64,000 bases of DNA from Adenanthera pavonina (Eukaryota; Streptophyta; Magnoliopsida; Fabales; Fabaceae). Location of the stretch: positions 32,510,001 through 32,574,000 of the forward strand of contig JAIVEN010000014.1 of NCBI GenBank assembly GCA_026686845.1. Reading direction: 5' to 3'. Under the pieces are notes generated by a model, which worked only from the letters and a program-made list of their open reading frames with translations, did not search any database and was not told where the DNA came from. Both the position numbers and the translations under genes were made by a program. Shown piece by piece: positions 47,011-59,665 of the stretch (positions are counted from its first letter, which is position 1; each line of letters begins with the position of its first letter).

Positions 47011-50000
47011 AATTTCGTCCTCGAAATTTGAGAACGCTAGTCTCGACCCTGAACAACATACTCCTTTAACGTAAATCCTTCAACTTTTGGGCAACTTTCT
47101 CAATTTCTACCTTCTATTGTGCATCTCGTGAATGAACCACTCTCTCATACTTCACTTCTATCCTCACTAATTTATGCAATTTACATTAAAAAACCACTTT
47201 TGGTGCCAAATCTTCCTTATGTTCTCAGACATTAGAAAGGTTGGACAACCACCTCGACCTGAGTTCTTTCTTTCCCAAAACAAACTTTTCACGCAATTGT
47301 TCCATCAAAACTTCTAAGATATACCATCATTCTCCTTAACTTTCAATTTTCTCCCTTATTTATCCACACCATTACTTATTTTCTCAAATGGTTAATCACT
47401 TTGGACCGTTTCCCTTAAAATTCATATCATATCAACTGTCTTATTTACACTGATGAGGCTCCATTGACCAAACACCATCGACTCCCATAATTTATTTTAC
47501 TCAGATTATAATATCTAACATTTACTCCTTATTACCATATTAAGAGGAAAACCTCGTTTCCTTAAAGCTCCTTTACAATATCGACTATCTCTCCAAGTCT
47601 CACCATATGATATACTTACTCCTTATACATCGACCCTCTGTGGTAATCCTTATTAACCAAACTTCTTGCTTGCTTTATCCATATAATCCCTTTCAGTCAA
47701 CAACCTTCTCCTGTCATACCATTTACCTTGAGATTCCCTAAGCCATAGTTACCCTGTGCAATGATCCAACTATTCGAACTTCTTACGACCACTTCTTCTA
47801 TGACATGGATTATTGCTTCCTTCATACATTCCTTCTTCAACTAATAGTTCTCTCTCTCTTTCAATACCATTATAGATGGGATTTGTCAAGTAAGATGATC
47901 TACTGCTGGACAATTCAAAACATCCGACTCAATGTCGCCATTTCTCTTACTATATGATTTACTTTTCAAAATTTTACATCATCACTTCTTAGTCTCCATA
48001 TCACTATCTCTCTTGGCATCAATTTGCATGTCAATACTGCACCTTCCTTAACTTAGTAGTATACGCTAGATTAACCACGTTTATCACATCTCGTGAAATC
48101 CATTAGCTATACCTTTGGCATTAACCAATTTAAAACCATCACCGAACATTCTGAAAGTCATTCTCATTGCATTGTCCAAGCGCGTACCATATAAAAACTC
48201 TCTATCTTACACTTCTCAACCAAATGGCACTACCAAAGGCATAGGCAAAACTATCACATCTTTAAAGTCACTAAAATTCCCTTGCTCTCATTAGCATCAA
48301 AACAACTTCTCTAGTGACCGAACTATATTTCCTTATAGTAAGGCCACTTTCCAAAATGATTCCATAGCCTCATAAAACCTCCATACCAACAACCTATCAT
48401 TAACTTCTTATATTCTTTAGAAAGGTCCTTCCAATTTTCTTTTCACTTCCATCACCATATTCTTATTCCCCTCTTACTCATCCTTTCATCTTTAACACTA
48501 TATACTTGTTTCCACTTAATTATATCCTTTTCATTCCATGTCGTTTCTTTTCCACACGCTTCTTATTACATTGCATCTCTTCGATAATCTTGCTTATGGA
48601 TAAACCTTTCTAATTGTAGGGCTTATATCCTTTCTAGTGTCTTATCCACGTATTCCTTACATTGCTTTTGCTACGCACTCTGATTCCTTCACTTCTGCAC
48701 ATAGGGTTGTACAATGCACTCGTATCCCCCATGTACACCTCCATCCTACTATTCAAGTTTCATTTCCCACTGTGGACCTCATAGTCCTTATGCTTATAGT
48801 AAGAGGCTATGAGCCGCCTAATACCTCTCATTGCTACACCATAGTTACAACTTGTTTACCCTTTACCAACAATGTTTGGGTCCTTACTCACGACTCAAAT
48901 TTCTTTTTCCAATCCAACTCTACCATTACAATACACTATCTATCTCGATCTTTGTGAATCTCATAGAAGCTCTACTTTCAGGCCTTTAATCCTCTTCTCC
49001 TTCTCATTGTTATTGAAAGATTTGGAATTCCTTCCATTAGATGATAAACCACTCATCTCATGATCAATGAATAGCTACAACGTACAGATTGATTAGTCAG
49101 CTGTACCCAATCAATCTTTCAAGAGATAGACATCCAAGACCATGAATTAAAGCGGAATTGGGTTCTCATAGATATCATCACCAAGTCTTTCACTCTCAGT
49201 CTACTAGTGCCTCATACCTCGAGTAATTGGTGCGCCAACCGCATAACTAGCTAGCATTAATCCTTAACTAGTTAACCGATAGTTCTAAACTTGTGATTTC
49301 ATACCACACGGGATTGTCTCATGCTTCCCAATAACAACGACTTCCCACATTCTCCAGAGTTGTTACTGGGAAAAACCCAGGGGCAAAAGCATATGAAAAG
49401 GGGTTAGCTCCATGACTTCTACCTTTACGCATCCTAAAGGGAACCAACATATTACATTTGTAATATACCGTCCCATAATTCATTCTATGACAAGGGAATG
49501 TACCAAGAAAGAAACTTTCAGTTCATACCCATGACATTTCAATACTTGAATCACTTCCACAAACCACCACCATCAATCAGGTCAACTTCTCGTCCACAAC
49601 TAGTTGACAACACATCCCCCTTACTGACCTGACTTTAAATCAAAGAGAGAGTTACGAAAACTCTTTCATCAGTTTCAGAATCCTTACTTGACAATCACTT
49701 TCTAAACTCCTTATAGCTTAAACATCTCTTATAATTTGTTCTTACTTGTAAAACTTACCTTCAATCTCTTACAACTTAAAATTCCAACTCGTTCATCGTA
49801 CACTGCTCCTCACAAGGTATCACCACAGTCCTTATCTAAACCCATACTGGTCATCCTCCAATTTACAAAACTCATCAATACATCTAATTCCAAACAACCT
49901 TCTATCTCACAATTTAACTCTACCTCCTTTTGGACCCTTATTCATCATAAAATAAACAAGAGTCTCTCTTTTCAATTTGGGTTCAGCCCAAAGGACTCTA

Positions 50001-50649
50001 GTGACCTCTTAACCATATCTCATATCCTTTCAACATTGTTTGACCTTCTAATTCATTTCGAAATTATCTAACCACTTCCTGCACAATCCATGAACACGAC
50101 ACTCCAGATGATAGTGACCGTCTATTCACTATCCTCCTTGATGGCACTAAGATCACCATCATCGTTATTGCTAAAGCCTTTACCATCTAATACTTATCTT
50201 GACTCCATAACGCATGTTTTATTGCAAATACAAACTCCCACTGATTAACTTATTCTCCACCATTGCTGCATCCAACTTGGTATCCAAACCAATGGATTGG
50301 ATTCTCTCACAGTTCTTTCACTGCTTCAGAATACCTTAACCTTCAACCTTCAGGATTCAATAGTCATTTCCATATTCACTCTCTACAATTTCCATTACTC
50401 ATAATACTTAACAACTTAACCTTATCTCTTATGATTAGGATTTCTCCACTTTCTTTGCTAATTTCCTCTTGGGAATCCCCCTAGAGGAAAAAGCACAAAT
50501 AATTGAAATTCTCTTATCCTCATCAGTCTCCCACATTCGTTAAGACAAAGCATATATCTTCACACGCCAGTCCTCAAAGGATGTATACGACACCACCGAT
50601 AACTACTCCTTGATTTCTAGGCAAGCTCCCAAAGCCTCAGCACACAGTA
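47011..50649 (-). other. Internal region without recognisable genes
   Basis: 3.6 kb, pyrimidine-rich on the plus strand (CTT/ATC words), with only short frames. I searched by eye for RT (YxDD), integrase (HHCC, DDE) and RNase H words on both strands and found none. Confidence 0.6.
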
Positions 50650-50835
50650 AGACTCACCTCCTCCACTACTCAGCTTCCTTTTCCTTCTTAAGTGTTACAA
50701 ATTACACCTTTTATTCAGAGATGCAATCCATAGCACCAAATATAGTTTTTAATTGATCTACCCATTCTTTAGCCATTGCATGTTTCAGCTTACTTTCGAA
50801 AGTTGGTGGATTAACTTTCAATAGTCTTTTAGTTG
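50650..50835 (-). pseudogene. Gypsy gag scrap
   Basis: The minus strand reads NPPTFESKLKHAMAKEWVDQ, then IFGAMDC, a decayed Retrotrans_gag core (PPTF...AEEWLDQ...F.MDC). Stops follow at once. Confidence 0.7.
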
Positions 50836-51253
50836 AAAAAAGATACCTCTTCTTCCAACTCTTAAGGCCCCTCTGGCTCCATCACATCCACATCGATTCC
50901 ATCAGTCATATTACTTTATACTCATCGGCTTGACTTCTCTAGCATTAAACTTCACATACATACTGGGTTCTTCATTTACATCACCATACCTTTACCAGTT
51001 AACTGCTTTTGCATTATATTCAATGTTCTTCCTTGATCAATAACTTGGTCATTCGACCTAACACATTTCTCATGCATCTCTCTCTAGAGATCACTATTAC
51101 TTTGCTTACCTCGTGCAATACATCTTTCCCTCTATACACCAATGGCAACACAATTAGTTATATGACTCTGGACTAGTATTACATCGGGAATATACGAGTT
51201 TATGTAATCCATATTGTGCCAAGTATTTCCATAAGTAAAAACAATGGCCTGAA

Positions 51254-51270
51254 CCATTGCTTTGATACCA
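51254..51270 (-). promoter_or_regulatory. PBS of the 44.5-kb element
   Basis: The minus strand reads TGGTATCAAAGCAATGG, three bases after the LTR end; one change from the initiator-Met PBS in its first 12 bases. Confidence 0.8.
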
Positions 51271-51273
51271 AAA

Positions 51274-53773
51274 TGTAACACCTTACCAACTCTCAACCTC
51301 GAAACCTTGACCAAACACTTCAAATATCTCCAAAAACAATTAAACCACTCCAAAGCTTATCTTCCAGAGCACCAAAACCTTGAGAAATGCAAAAAAAGCA
51401 ACAGACTCAATTAGGGCCACGGCCAGCTACAATGGTCCTGTAGCTCCGACCCTTGACAAATCCTCTGACGTCTACTGACTTCCTGGCACCATGACCCAAA
51501 TTTCTAAAGCCATGGCCCCAACATCAAAACTTGTATCAGTAAATTGCATATTTGCTGGGCCAACTTCCAACGTGCATAACTTCATACTCCGATCTCCGAT
51601 TGACCTGATTCTAACTCCTACAGGTCACTCTCGTCATTATCTAACCATGGACACCAATTTCACTAGAATCTAGCTCCATTTGGAGATTCTGGATGTCCAA
51701 CACTATTTTAGCCACTTTTTGACCAAAACTTACAACCTATCATCTCTAATTGCCACTAAAGGCAAATGGACACCCAGAGACCCTTCACACAGGTCATACT
51801 TGGTTAAACCAACATGTCTAAGGACGATTTACCCCAAAGAAACCTTCCTTTTGAGAGTTAACCCCCTTGAATCCCAAAGCCACATAATGGGTTATATGCC
51901 CAAACTCACATATATGGCCTAAAACCACATTTGGGCTCGCATTCAACCATTCTAGAATACAAATTCCTGCTCATACGTTAAAGAACCATACCAGGGTCTA
52001 CTATCAACATCACACAACATTATATCATATACATCTCTATACTCCCAGGACACTAATCCGGGCAACCAAACTATATCAACCTACTTAGCACAAAATTACA
52101 TAAACTAAATTACAACCACTAACTAAACTTGGAATTCTTGAAGACGGAGAGACTATTAACCTCTTGATCTTCTTCGAACTAGCACCAAAGTCTTCACCTA
52201 AAAGGTTAGTCATAGAGGGGGGTATAAGATAATATCTCAGTAACCGGGGACAACCACACACATATATATACATATATATCTCATACAATCCATGAATGCA
52301 ATGTGAAATGAATAGAATGCATATCTCCCTCACACATAGCTAGAACCACGAGTTGTTATCATAACAAGACATTTCGTAAAGGTAATTTCCTTCCAACAGT
52401 CGGTGAAAACTGATTCCGAGACATCACTAAGCTCACTTCCCATTAGTGCACCTGGCCAAAGGTAACACCAATGTTCAGACCGTGGCTCTCCTTCCCCATT
52501 CCCACCATGAATTGGCGGTGATCTAAGGAAGGTGCAGTCCATTGCGGGCCTTTCCCCTCCTGGCCATAGGAGGTGATTTAGCCGCAAGGATCCCATCCTA
52601 ATCCTCCCTAACATATATATATTCCATCCTTATCCTCCCTAACATTTATATCATCATATATCATATCGTCATCACATCATTACCACCCAATCTGCCATAT
52701 ATCACAATCTCACAATGCCATGTGGTGATGCACATGGATCATCATATAATAATCATCATCATCTCAATGTCATTCTATGCATTATGTCATATCATATCAA
52801 TATCATCATCATAATCAACATCTAGCTGTATGCATACCACGATATATGAAAAACAGTACAGACAAACACATCTATATCGTAGTATGAAAGAAACATGCAT
52901 ATATACACCAATATACATACTATCATACAATACAAATGATACAATACAATCAAACATTCGATTACCTCAGGTTGTTAGCACAACGCACATAGGAGCTTAG
53001 GCAAGCCTTCAGAGCACCCCAATCACGAAGTATATGCCTTCAATTAGCCAGTCTACCATTGCAACAATATAATACCTTTAATTAACATAACTCCCATAAC
53101 ACTACAATTCACAATCTAGCTATCGAAGCTTAACCCAGATTTCTAACAACATACACACATACCAATAAACGTTAAACAACCATTCAAACACACACCAACA
53201 CCTACCATTTCGGATTTCCACTTCTTTTCCCAAATTCCAACCTAGGTTTTAACTCAAACCCATCATAATCCAACCAAAACTCAAACCCAAGCTTCAATAA
53301 CACTAAATCATACTCCAATAATCCCTGTATGCATCATTTAATTGGTGGAAATCAACTAAAAATGGACTCCCACACAAACCCCTGAAAATCAACTCAAAAT
53401 CAAAGAGAAAAACAAAGAGAAAGAGAGTAGATCCACTTACCAACTGAGAATCATGCTTCTATGGTCTAGAAAACAACCCCTTAGGTCGAATTTTGCCTAC
53501 CCTAGTAGAGCTTCTCACTGCTTCTCCATCACTCCCTCTATTTCTTTCTTTTCTTTTCATCCAAAATGATTTTGATTTAAACCAGTTTCTTGACTATCAC
53601 CGCGGCGCCACTAGTTCTAGTTGGAAAATGCCACTAGAATTGGCTCTCACCATAGTGGCCCTGCTTCTAGCCGCTGCGTGGAGCTCATTTCTTCTCCTCT
53701 GGAACCTTCCTCTGTCCTGTTCCCTTCGGTTCTGCACACAATGCCAAAGACAAGTGTCATGAAGGTTGTTACA
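51274..53773 (-). repeat. 5' LTR of the 44.5-kb element
   Basis: 2,500 bases. Starts on the minus strand as TGTAACAACC and ends GGTGTTACA. Confidence 0.88.
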
Positions 53774-53871
53774 AGTTCCTGCTTTCTTTTGGTTTTGCTA
53801 GTTAAGGATGAAAATGATGAATTTTTCTATGTGCTTTCTATCTTGTCTCTGCAAAACTAGGTAACTTGCTA

Positions 53872-56152
53872 TTCAACACCTAGATGTTTAGGCTAATTTT
53901 CCATGTATTATTTCATAATTATATCCATTGGAGTTCATTTAGTAACTTGTTCACATAAAAATGCCATAATAAATTTTTCCAAAAATTGGCACTATTCATT
54001 TGATAAATTCCATTTTACTGGGTGAACTTGAGAATTCATAACTAAATTCATAAAGTTGTATACAAGTATTCAAGTCTCTAAAAATAGCTAAAAATATTGT
54101 TTACATGTGACAAATATGAACCAGAGCATTGACTAGGCCAATCACTACAATAAATTTAAAAAATTATTATTGTTTATTTGGTCATTTTTAGAATTTCCTG
54201 TTTTTTGGACTAAGTTTGAAAAATCATATAAAATCATACAGATGTCTAAACCAAGTGTTATTTAGACCATATTAGATCTCTTTCTGTCTAGTTTTCATAC
54301 ATATATGATAGTTATATATTAAACATAAAAATCCCAAACAATGTTGGGTTTACCATACAATGGTCAAAAATACCATCTACATCTTTCAACTTAACATAAT
54401 AAAGGCCTTAATGCATACCCATGGCCGCAACTTGTCTCTATTTTGTATAATATATTACATAAGACGGAAGGGAATATATTTACATATAAATTTAGATTTA
54501 TAGCAAACCATATAATTTCACATAACATCTCATAATAAAAGGCCAATTGAAGAAAGAACATCTTAATGATCACTTTGTCCTTCCTTGCCTTTCTCCTCTT
54601 GGGCAATCTTGCCATCTTGTGTTCCTAGACAATCTTAGCATAAGGGAGGGATGAGATTCATTGAATCTCAGTAGTTACATTCAATCATACATTCACATTA
54701 TCATCAACACTTTATAAAAACATCAATGGAGATCATAAGATTATATTGTGCCATAATATTTCATAAAAATTTTGGCATGGTTTCAATTTGGAAAATGGAC
54801 ATCCTAGTATCACAAGACTCCTTAATTAACTCAACCAACAATGGAAAATCATCATAAAACATTTAAACAAACAAATGAGATCACAACAATTTCATAAAAT
54901 TTCAAGTATGATAACATCAACCATTAAAGGGATAATAACTACCTTATGCAAGTCTTTTATCTTCCAAGTTTTGTACATCTCTCTTAGCTTTCTACCACTT
55001 CCTTGAACCCTAATACATCATAAAATAATGTCATAAGCGATTAATTTCATGATCTTGCTCACAAAGTACTCATTTTAACTAGAAAAGTTTACTTTGTTTT
55101 CCTTTGAGTTTTTCTTGTACAACACATTTGTATCTACCTATTTTGGACCCAAGTGATCCATTTTTGATATAAAAAAATTTTAAATTCCCTACCTATCCTA
55201 AACCCTAGTCTGTCCGAAATTCATGAAAAATTGAAGGAAAAAGATTTGCTTCATAAACTTGTAACAACTTGTGGATTCATGCTTGTATTCACCTATTCCA
55301 AGCTTTCTCCTATGATTATTTCATATAAGCTACATTTTCTCTTTCAAGAACCTCCATGGCCAAAACTTTCATGGTGAGAGAGGATGGGAAAAACTCTACC
55401 AAACAACCTTAAACTACTTGAGAATACAATGTAGGGTTGGTAGGAACTTACCTAGGTCTTGTATCTTCAACCTTTGCTTCTTACTTGCTCCTTTTCTCTT
55501 TGTATTTTGCTCTCTCTCTCACTCTTTGCAACTGTTGTTTACATGCCTAAAATGAAGGAGGAAGTGTCTTATGAAGCTTAAGTGAATAGTAAAGTTAGGT
55601 TAGTTAACTAATTTGGTTAATTTCTTGCAATAACCTTCATTAATCAATTGTCTTAATTCCCTCCTTGTCCTAATAGCCTTGGTCATGCCATTTGGAGGGA
55701 ATTTTCAGCCAAAAATCAGTTCATACATTTTATTAGTCAAAAATAATTTTTACCGATAAAATTTACCCGTACCAATTGAATACTTTTGCCGTAGTTGTTA
55801 CTAAATTGGTATAGGATTGTTCTAAACTTACTTTTGGACTAAATTCAAAAATTGCCCTAAACTCGAAGTAAAATTATAATTTTTAATTCTTTTAGGTCTA
55901 TTTTTGTACTTTTTCCCAAGGACTAAATTAAATAAAGTTCTTTACTTTAAGGAACTAAAATGCATTAAATTCTTATTTCTAGGGGTAAAAATATAATTTC
56001 CTCATTTTTGTTCTAACATGGGAAAATTACCTTTTTTACCTTTCTCCATCCTTTTAGGTCTCTCCATTTCTATAATTCTATATACATTTTAAAATATTCT
56101 CTGGTTTTATCTTCTACATTATTTAATATTTAGTAAAATTTAGGATATTACA
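53872..56152 (-). mobile_element. Solo LTR, virus-insert gypsy family
   Basis: Minus strand TGTAATATCCTAAATTTTAC (56,152) to about 53,872. It shares the GAATCTCAGTAGTTAC block (54,662) and the TTGGACCCAAG...ATCCATTTTTG block (55,143-55,166) with the other copies. Left end approximate; no exact target duplication found. Confidence 0.7.
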
Positions 56153-57801
56153 TATTATAAGATGGAAAATCCAACCTAAACCAGTGTCATGGATGTTGAG
56201 ACAAGCTGTGGTTTAGGCTAAATCCAGACTTGGTCTGACCCATGTACACCTCTATATATAATATATTCGATTATATTATGTATGTCTGTATAATCTTTTA
56301 TATAATTATTTAATAATTTTTTGAAAACAAAATTGCCTCTATTGACAGTGGGTCTTGGATCTGCCATTTTATATATATATATATATATGTAAAACTAGAG
56401 CTTATACCCATGCATTTTTTTTCTTTAGTGCTTTTTCCTATTTAGTACAGCTTTTTCAAAATTTTAATCAATCAATATTATCCATATTCGAGCATCTAAA
56501 TTTACAATTTTTTAAATGTTATATATCTAGTCTCTGTTATATAATAAGTCAACCACCTTTAGATCATGCTTGAAGTTAACAACTTTAAACAGATTGATAA
56601 ATAAAACTATTAAATTAATATCCCAATAATAAAATTGTCATTTTTATATCTAATCACAAATCAATATCAAATAGAAATTAGCTATATAGCAATTTCAATT
56701 AAAGACCACTAGATGATGTTACCATGCCAGTGGAATGAAAACACTAATTTAATGACCATAATCAAATATAATACAAATCCAATGAAATTTTCTTTTGACA
56801 AATTTAGATTACATAGACTTTTGGAAATTCGAACATTGTAAATTAGATATTACAACTAACTATCTATCAATTTTGCAAGGGACATCAAATGTTTACATAT
56901 ACCATTGTTAAATCAACCAACAAGAAATTTTGAAAATAGAGAGAGAATTAGAGGTATTCCTTTCACATTTTTCTTCTTTTCCTAGCTAACTTGACATCAA
57001 AACCATCGCTATAGCTTTTCACCCAATACTCAAAATTTGAGGCTAACCAAGCACAAACCTTAACCATCTCTCTAGAATGGTGTAGTGGCCAAGCTTGTTA
57101 GAAATAAATTCATAGATTATGAGACCTTATAAATAATCAGAATGTACAATGAGACTCAAAGCATTAGAACATAGTTTTCTAATAGGGATTTCTTGCTCAG
57201 CACCCATTATAGGACTCAAAGGTTACATCTTGAAATCCAGCTAAATTTGAGGTCCTTGATGATTTCTCACTGAATTTATAAAGAACCACATCATCACCTG
57301 AAATAACACAACATATACAAATGTGTATATATATATATGTCAATATTAGTGGCCATAATTCTAGCTAAAATCACGAACAGGCTACAATTGTAATGCCATA
57401 GAAGAAGTTGAACTTATTCTTCAGCAATGTAGGAGCTAATCCTAAGTTGTATAATCTAGAAACATATTTACTTTGTATTACTTGGGTGCTAGAACTTAAT
57501 AAAGAAATCAAGGAAACACCACTTTGAATAGGTTTTCAAGCAGCCATGTTATGAATTCAAGCTCTAGTTTGCTAATTGATATTTACAAATGAGACTCATC
57601 ACTTATGTTCTATTTTATACAGTTTGCCATAAAACCAAATTTAATAGTGATAGAAGAAGATGCTAGAGCAAGTTTCAATCAGGATTTCATAGGAACAATT
57701 TGAATCAATGTAACAAATGAAATTATGACTACATCAATGCAACAAATACAATGATCGATGCATATGCAATATGGTATAGCATAAGTAGTACATTTATGGC
57801 A
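56153..57801. other. AT-rich stretch, no gene seen
   Basis: Holds a possible hAT-type end (GACCCATGTACACCTC at about 56,240, as in small plant hAT elements) and TA microsatellites at 56,370 and 57,330. A possible minus-strand exon-like word near 57,200-57,300 is not identified. Confidence 0.45.
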
Positions 57802-57806
57802 GAAAA

Positions 57807-59660
57807 TGTTAGCAAGGCCGACTTCCTAAGAGGGGGTGAATTGGGAAGATTGAAATTTTTTTGCACAAAGTGAAATGGGTGAAGGTAGCACAGTGTAATG
57901 AAAACAACGTATAAAACAGAGCAAGCTGAAAAGTAAAAAATAAGGAGAGGAAGACTCTATAATTTATCCTGGTTCGGTCTATCCACTTAACCTACGTCCA
58001 GTCCCCAAGACAACTCTTGAGATTTTTTTTTCACTATACAGCAAGAATTCAATGGGCTTCTTACTAATGCCACAGTACAACGAGTATGCTTTGTTTCTGG
58101 AGCTCTCTCAATCTCTCTAAGCACTTCTACAATGTGCTTCCCAATCCCCTTGTGATTTCCCCTCACAAGTAAATCTATCTTCCAGATGAAGAGTAGATTG
58201 TTTACAAAGATGTAATTCTCTTGCATAGAGTAGATATGAAGGTTAAAGTATAGATATTGAAGTTGAGAGGTTAAAGGCTTTTGAGAAGAAGATTTGACAG
58301 AAATTCGGTATATACAAGTTTGATTTTTATTGCCCACAACTTCAAATGGTGTTATATTTATAGATTTAGGTCTCAAATGTCCGTTAGAGACAAAATCTAT
58401 CCGTTGGGGAAGTTATCCAACGGTTACTCTGAAAAACTATCCGTTTACCAATCGCATTTAATGTTTCTGACATACTGAAATTCGAATTTTGGTTGGTCAA
58501 CAGATGAATTTTGAAGGAACAGAAGGTTAAGGCTTCCAACGTTGAAATACCGAAGTTCGTCTGTTCATGAAGTGAAATTCGAATTTTGAAACTCAGAAAA
58601 TGTTTTCATGTTGTGACATACAAATTTTCAAGAAGAAAGTTTTTCGGTTAAGTGTGAATAGTTTTTTTCAATTTTCTACAGTGCCTTCGAAATTCGAATT
58701 TTGGAAGCCCAAAGTTCGTCTGTCTGTAGAACGTTTAAGGAGGCACAGTAGTTCACTTTCTTCGAAATTCAAATTTTGAAGGAGTGAAGTTTGTCTGTCA
58801 GAGAGATTCTTTTCAGACTAACCTCAACATTCGAAGTTACAAAACTCTGTCATTTGTATGTCAATATTTCATTGCAACAGACTCACAATCTTAGCTTCTG
58901 AAATTCGAATTTTAATGTTCAAAGTTCATCTGACAGAAGCAGTTTTGAAACTTAAATTATTCTTGATCTCAGATGAACTTTAACATTGTTTCAGACGAAT
59001 TTCTTCCATTTTCATAAGTTGTGTTTTGTCTGAAATTCGAACTTTGAAGACTCAAAGTTCGTCTGTTTCAAAGAAGCTTCTTTCAGGCTTATATGAAAGT
59101 TCGAATGTTGGAAAGCCAAAGTTCGTCTGTCAGATAGTATTTTTTTAAACTCAATTTCTTCTTGATTTCAGATTATTTCAGACGAATTTCTTTGGTTTTC
59201 TCAAATTGCATTTTATCTGAAATTCGAATTTTAAAAATCTGAAGTTCATCTGTCACTAAAAGGCTTCTTTCAGTCTTAGATGAAAATTCAAATTTTGGAG
59301 AAGAAAACTCGTCTGACAGAGAGACATCTCTTCAGACTTGTTCAGTTTTAGCCCGAAATTCGAATTTCCTAAGGCAAAGTTCGAATTTCCAACATGCCAG
59401 TTCAGTTTAAACTTTTAAACTTCGTCTGTTTGTGGGTATCTTTCAAATAAGTCAAGATTTAACATAAAATCAGGGTTTAAAAACATATTTTCCTCAAATT
59501 AAAAGCTTTTACCCATTCATAACTAAAGCTAAAGATCCTACAGTAGATCTAGCAGCAATTACTTAGAAATCCTTCACTTGAAACACTTTGAGTTCCTTTG
59601 ATATCTTCAATCCAAGCTCTTGCATGCTGGTTTGGAATCATCAAAACTCTTGATTCAACA
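57807..59660 (-). mobile_element. Solo Sirevirus LTR
   Basis: 1,854 bases, same family as the 26-38-kb LTRs, flanked by GAAAA (57,802-57,806 and 59,661-59,665). It carries the same TTCGAATTT/TTCGTCTGTC array (58,480-59,420), about 200 bases longer than in the other copies. Confidence 0.92.
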
Positions 59661-59665
59661 GAAAA

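Larger units (their letters stand above)
44518..53773 (-). mobile_element. Non-autonomous Ty3/gypsy-type element, 9.26 kb
   Basis: Two LTRs of about 2.5 kb (TGTAA...TTACA) enclose 4.28 kb with PBS and PPT in the right places, but only a broken gag scrap and no RT, integrase or RNase H that I can find. It fits a large retrotransposon derivative. Flanks AAGAA (44,513-44,517) and AGTTC (53,774-53,778) do not match, so no target duplication is visible. Confidence 0.8.

Noticed and set aside
56235..56260. hAT-like terminal sequence
   Set aside because: Only one end is seen, with no partner inverted repeat or 8-base duplication.
57200..57300. Possible minus-strand exon after TTATTTCAG (GDDVVLYKFSEKSSR...)
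   Set aside because: Open for about 30 codons with a good acceptor, but unidentified; may be chance.
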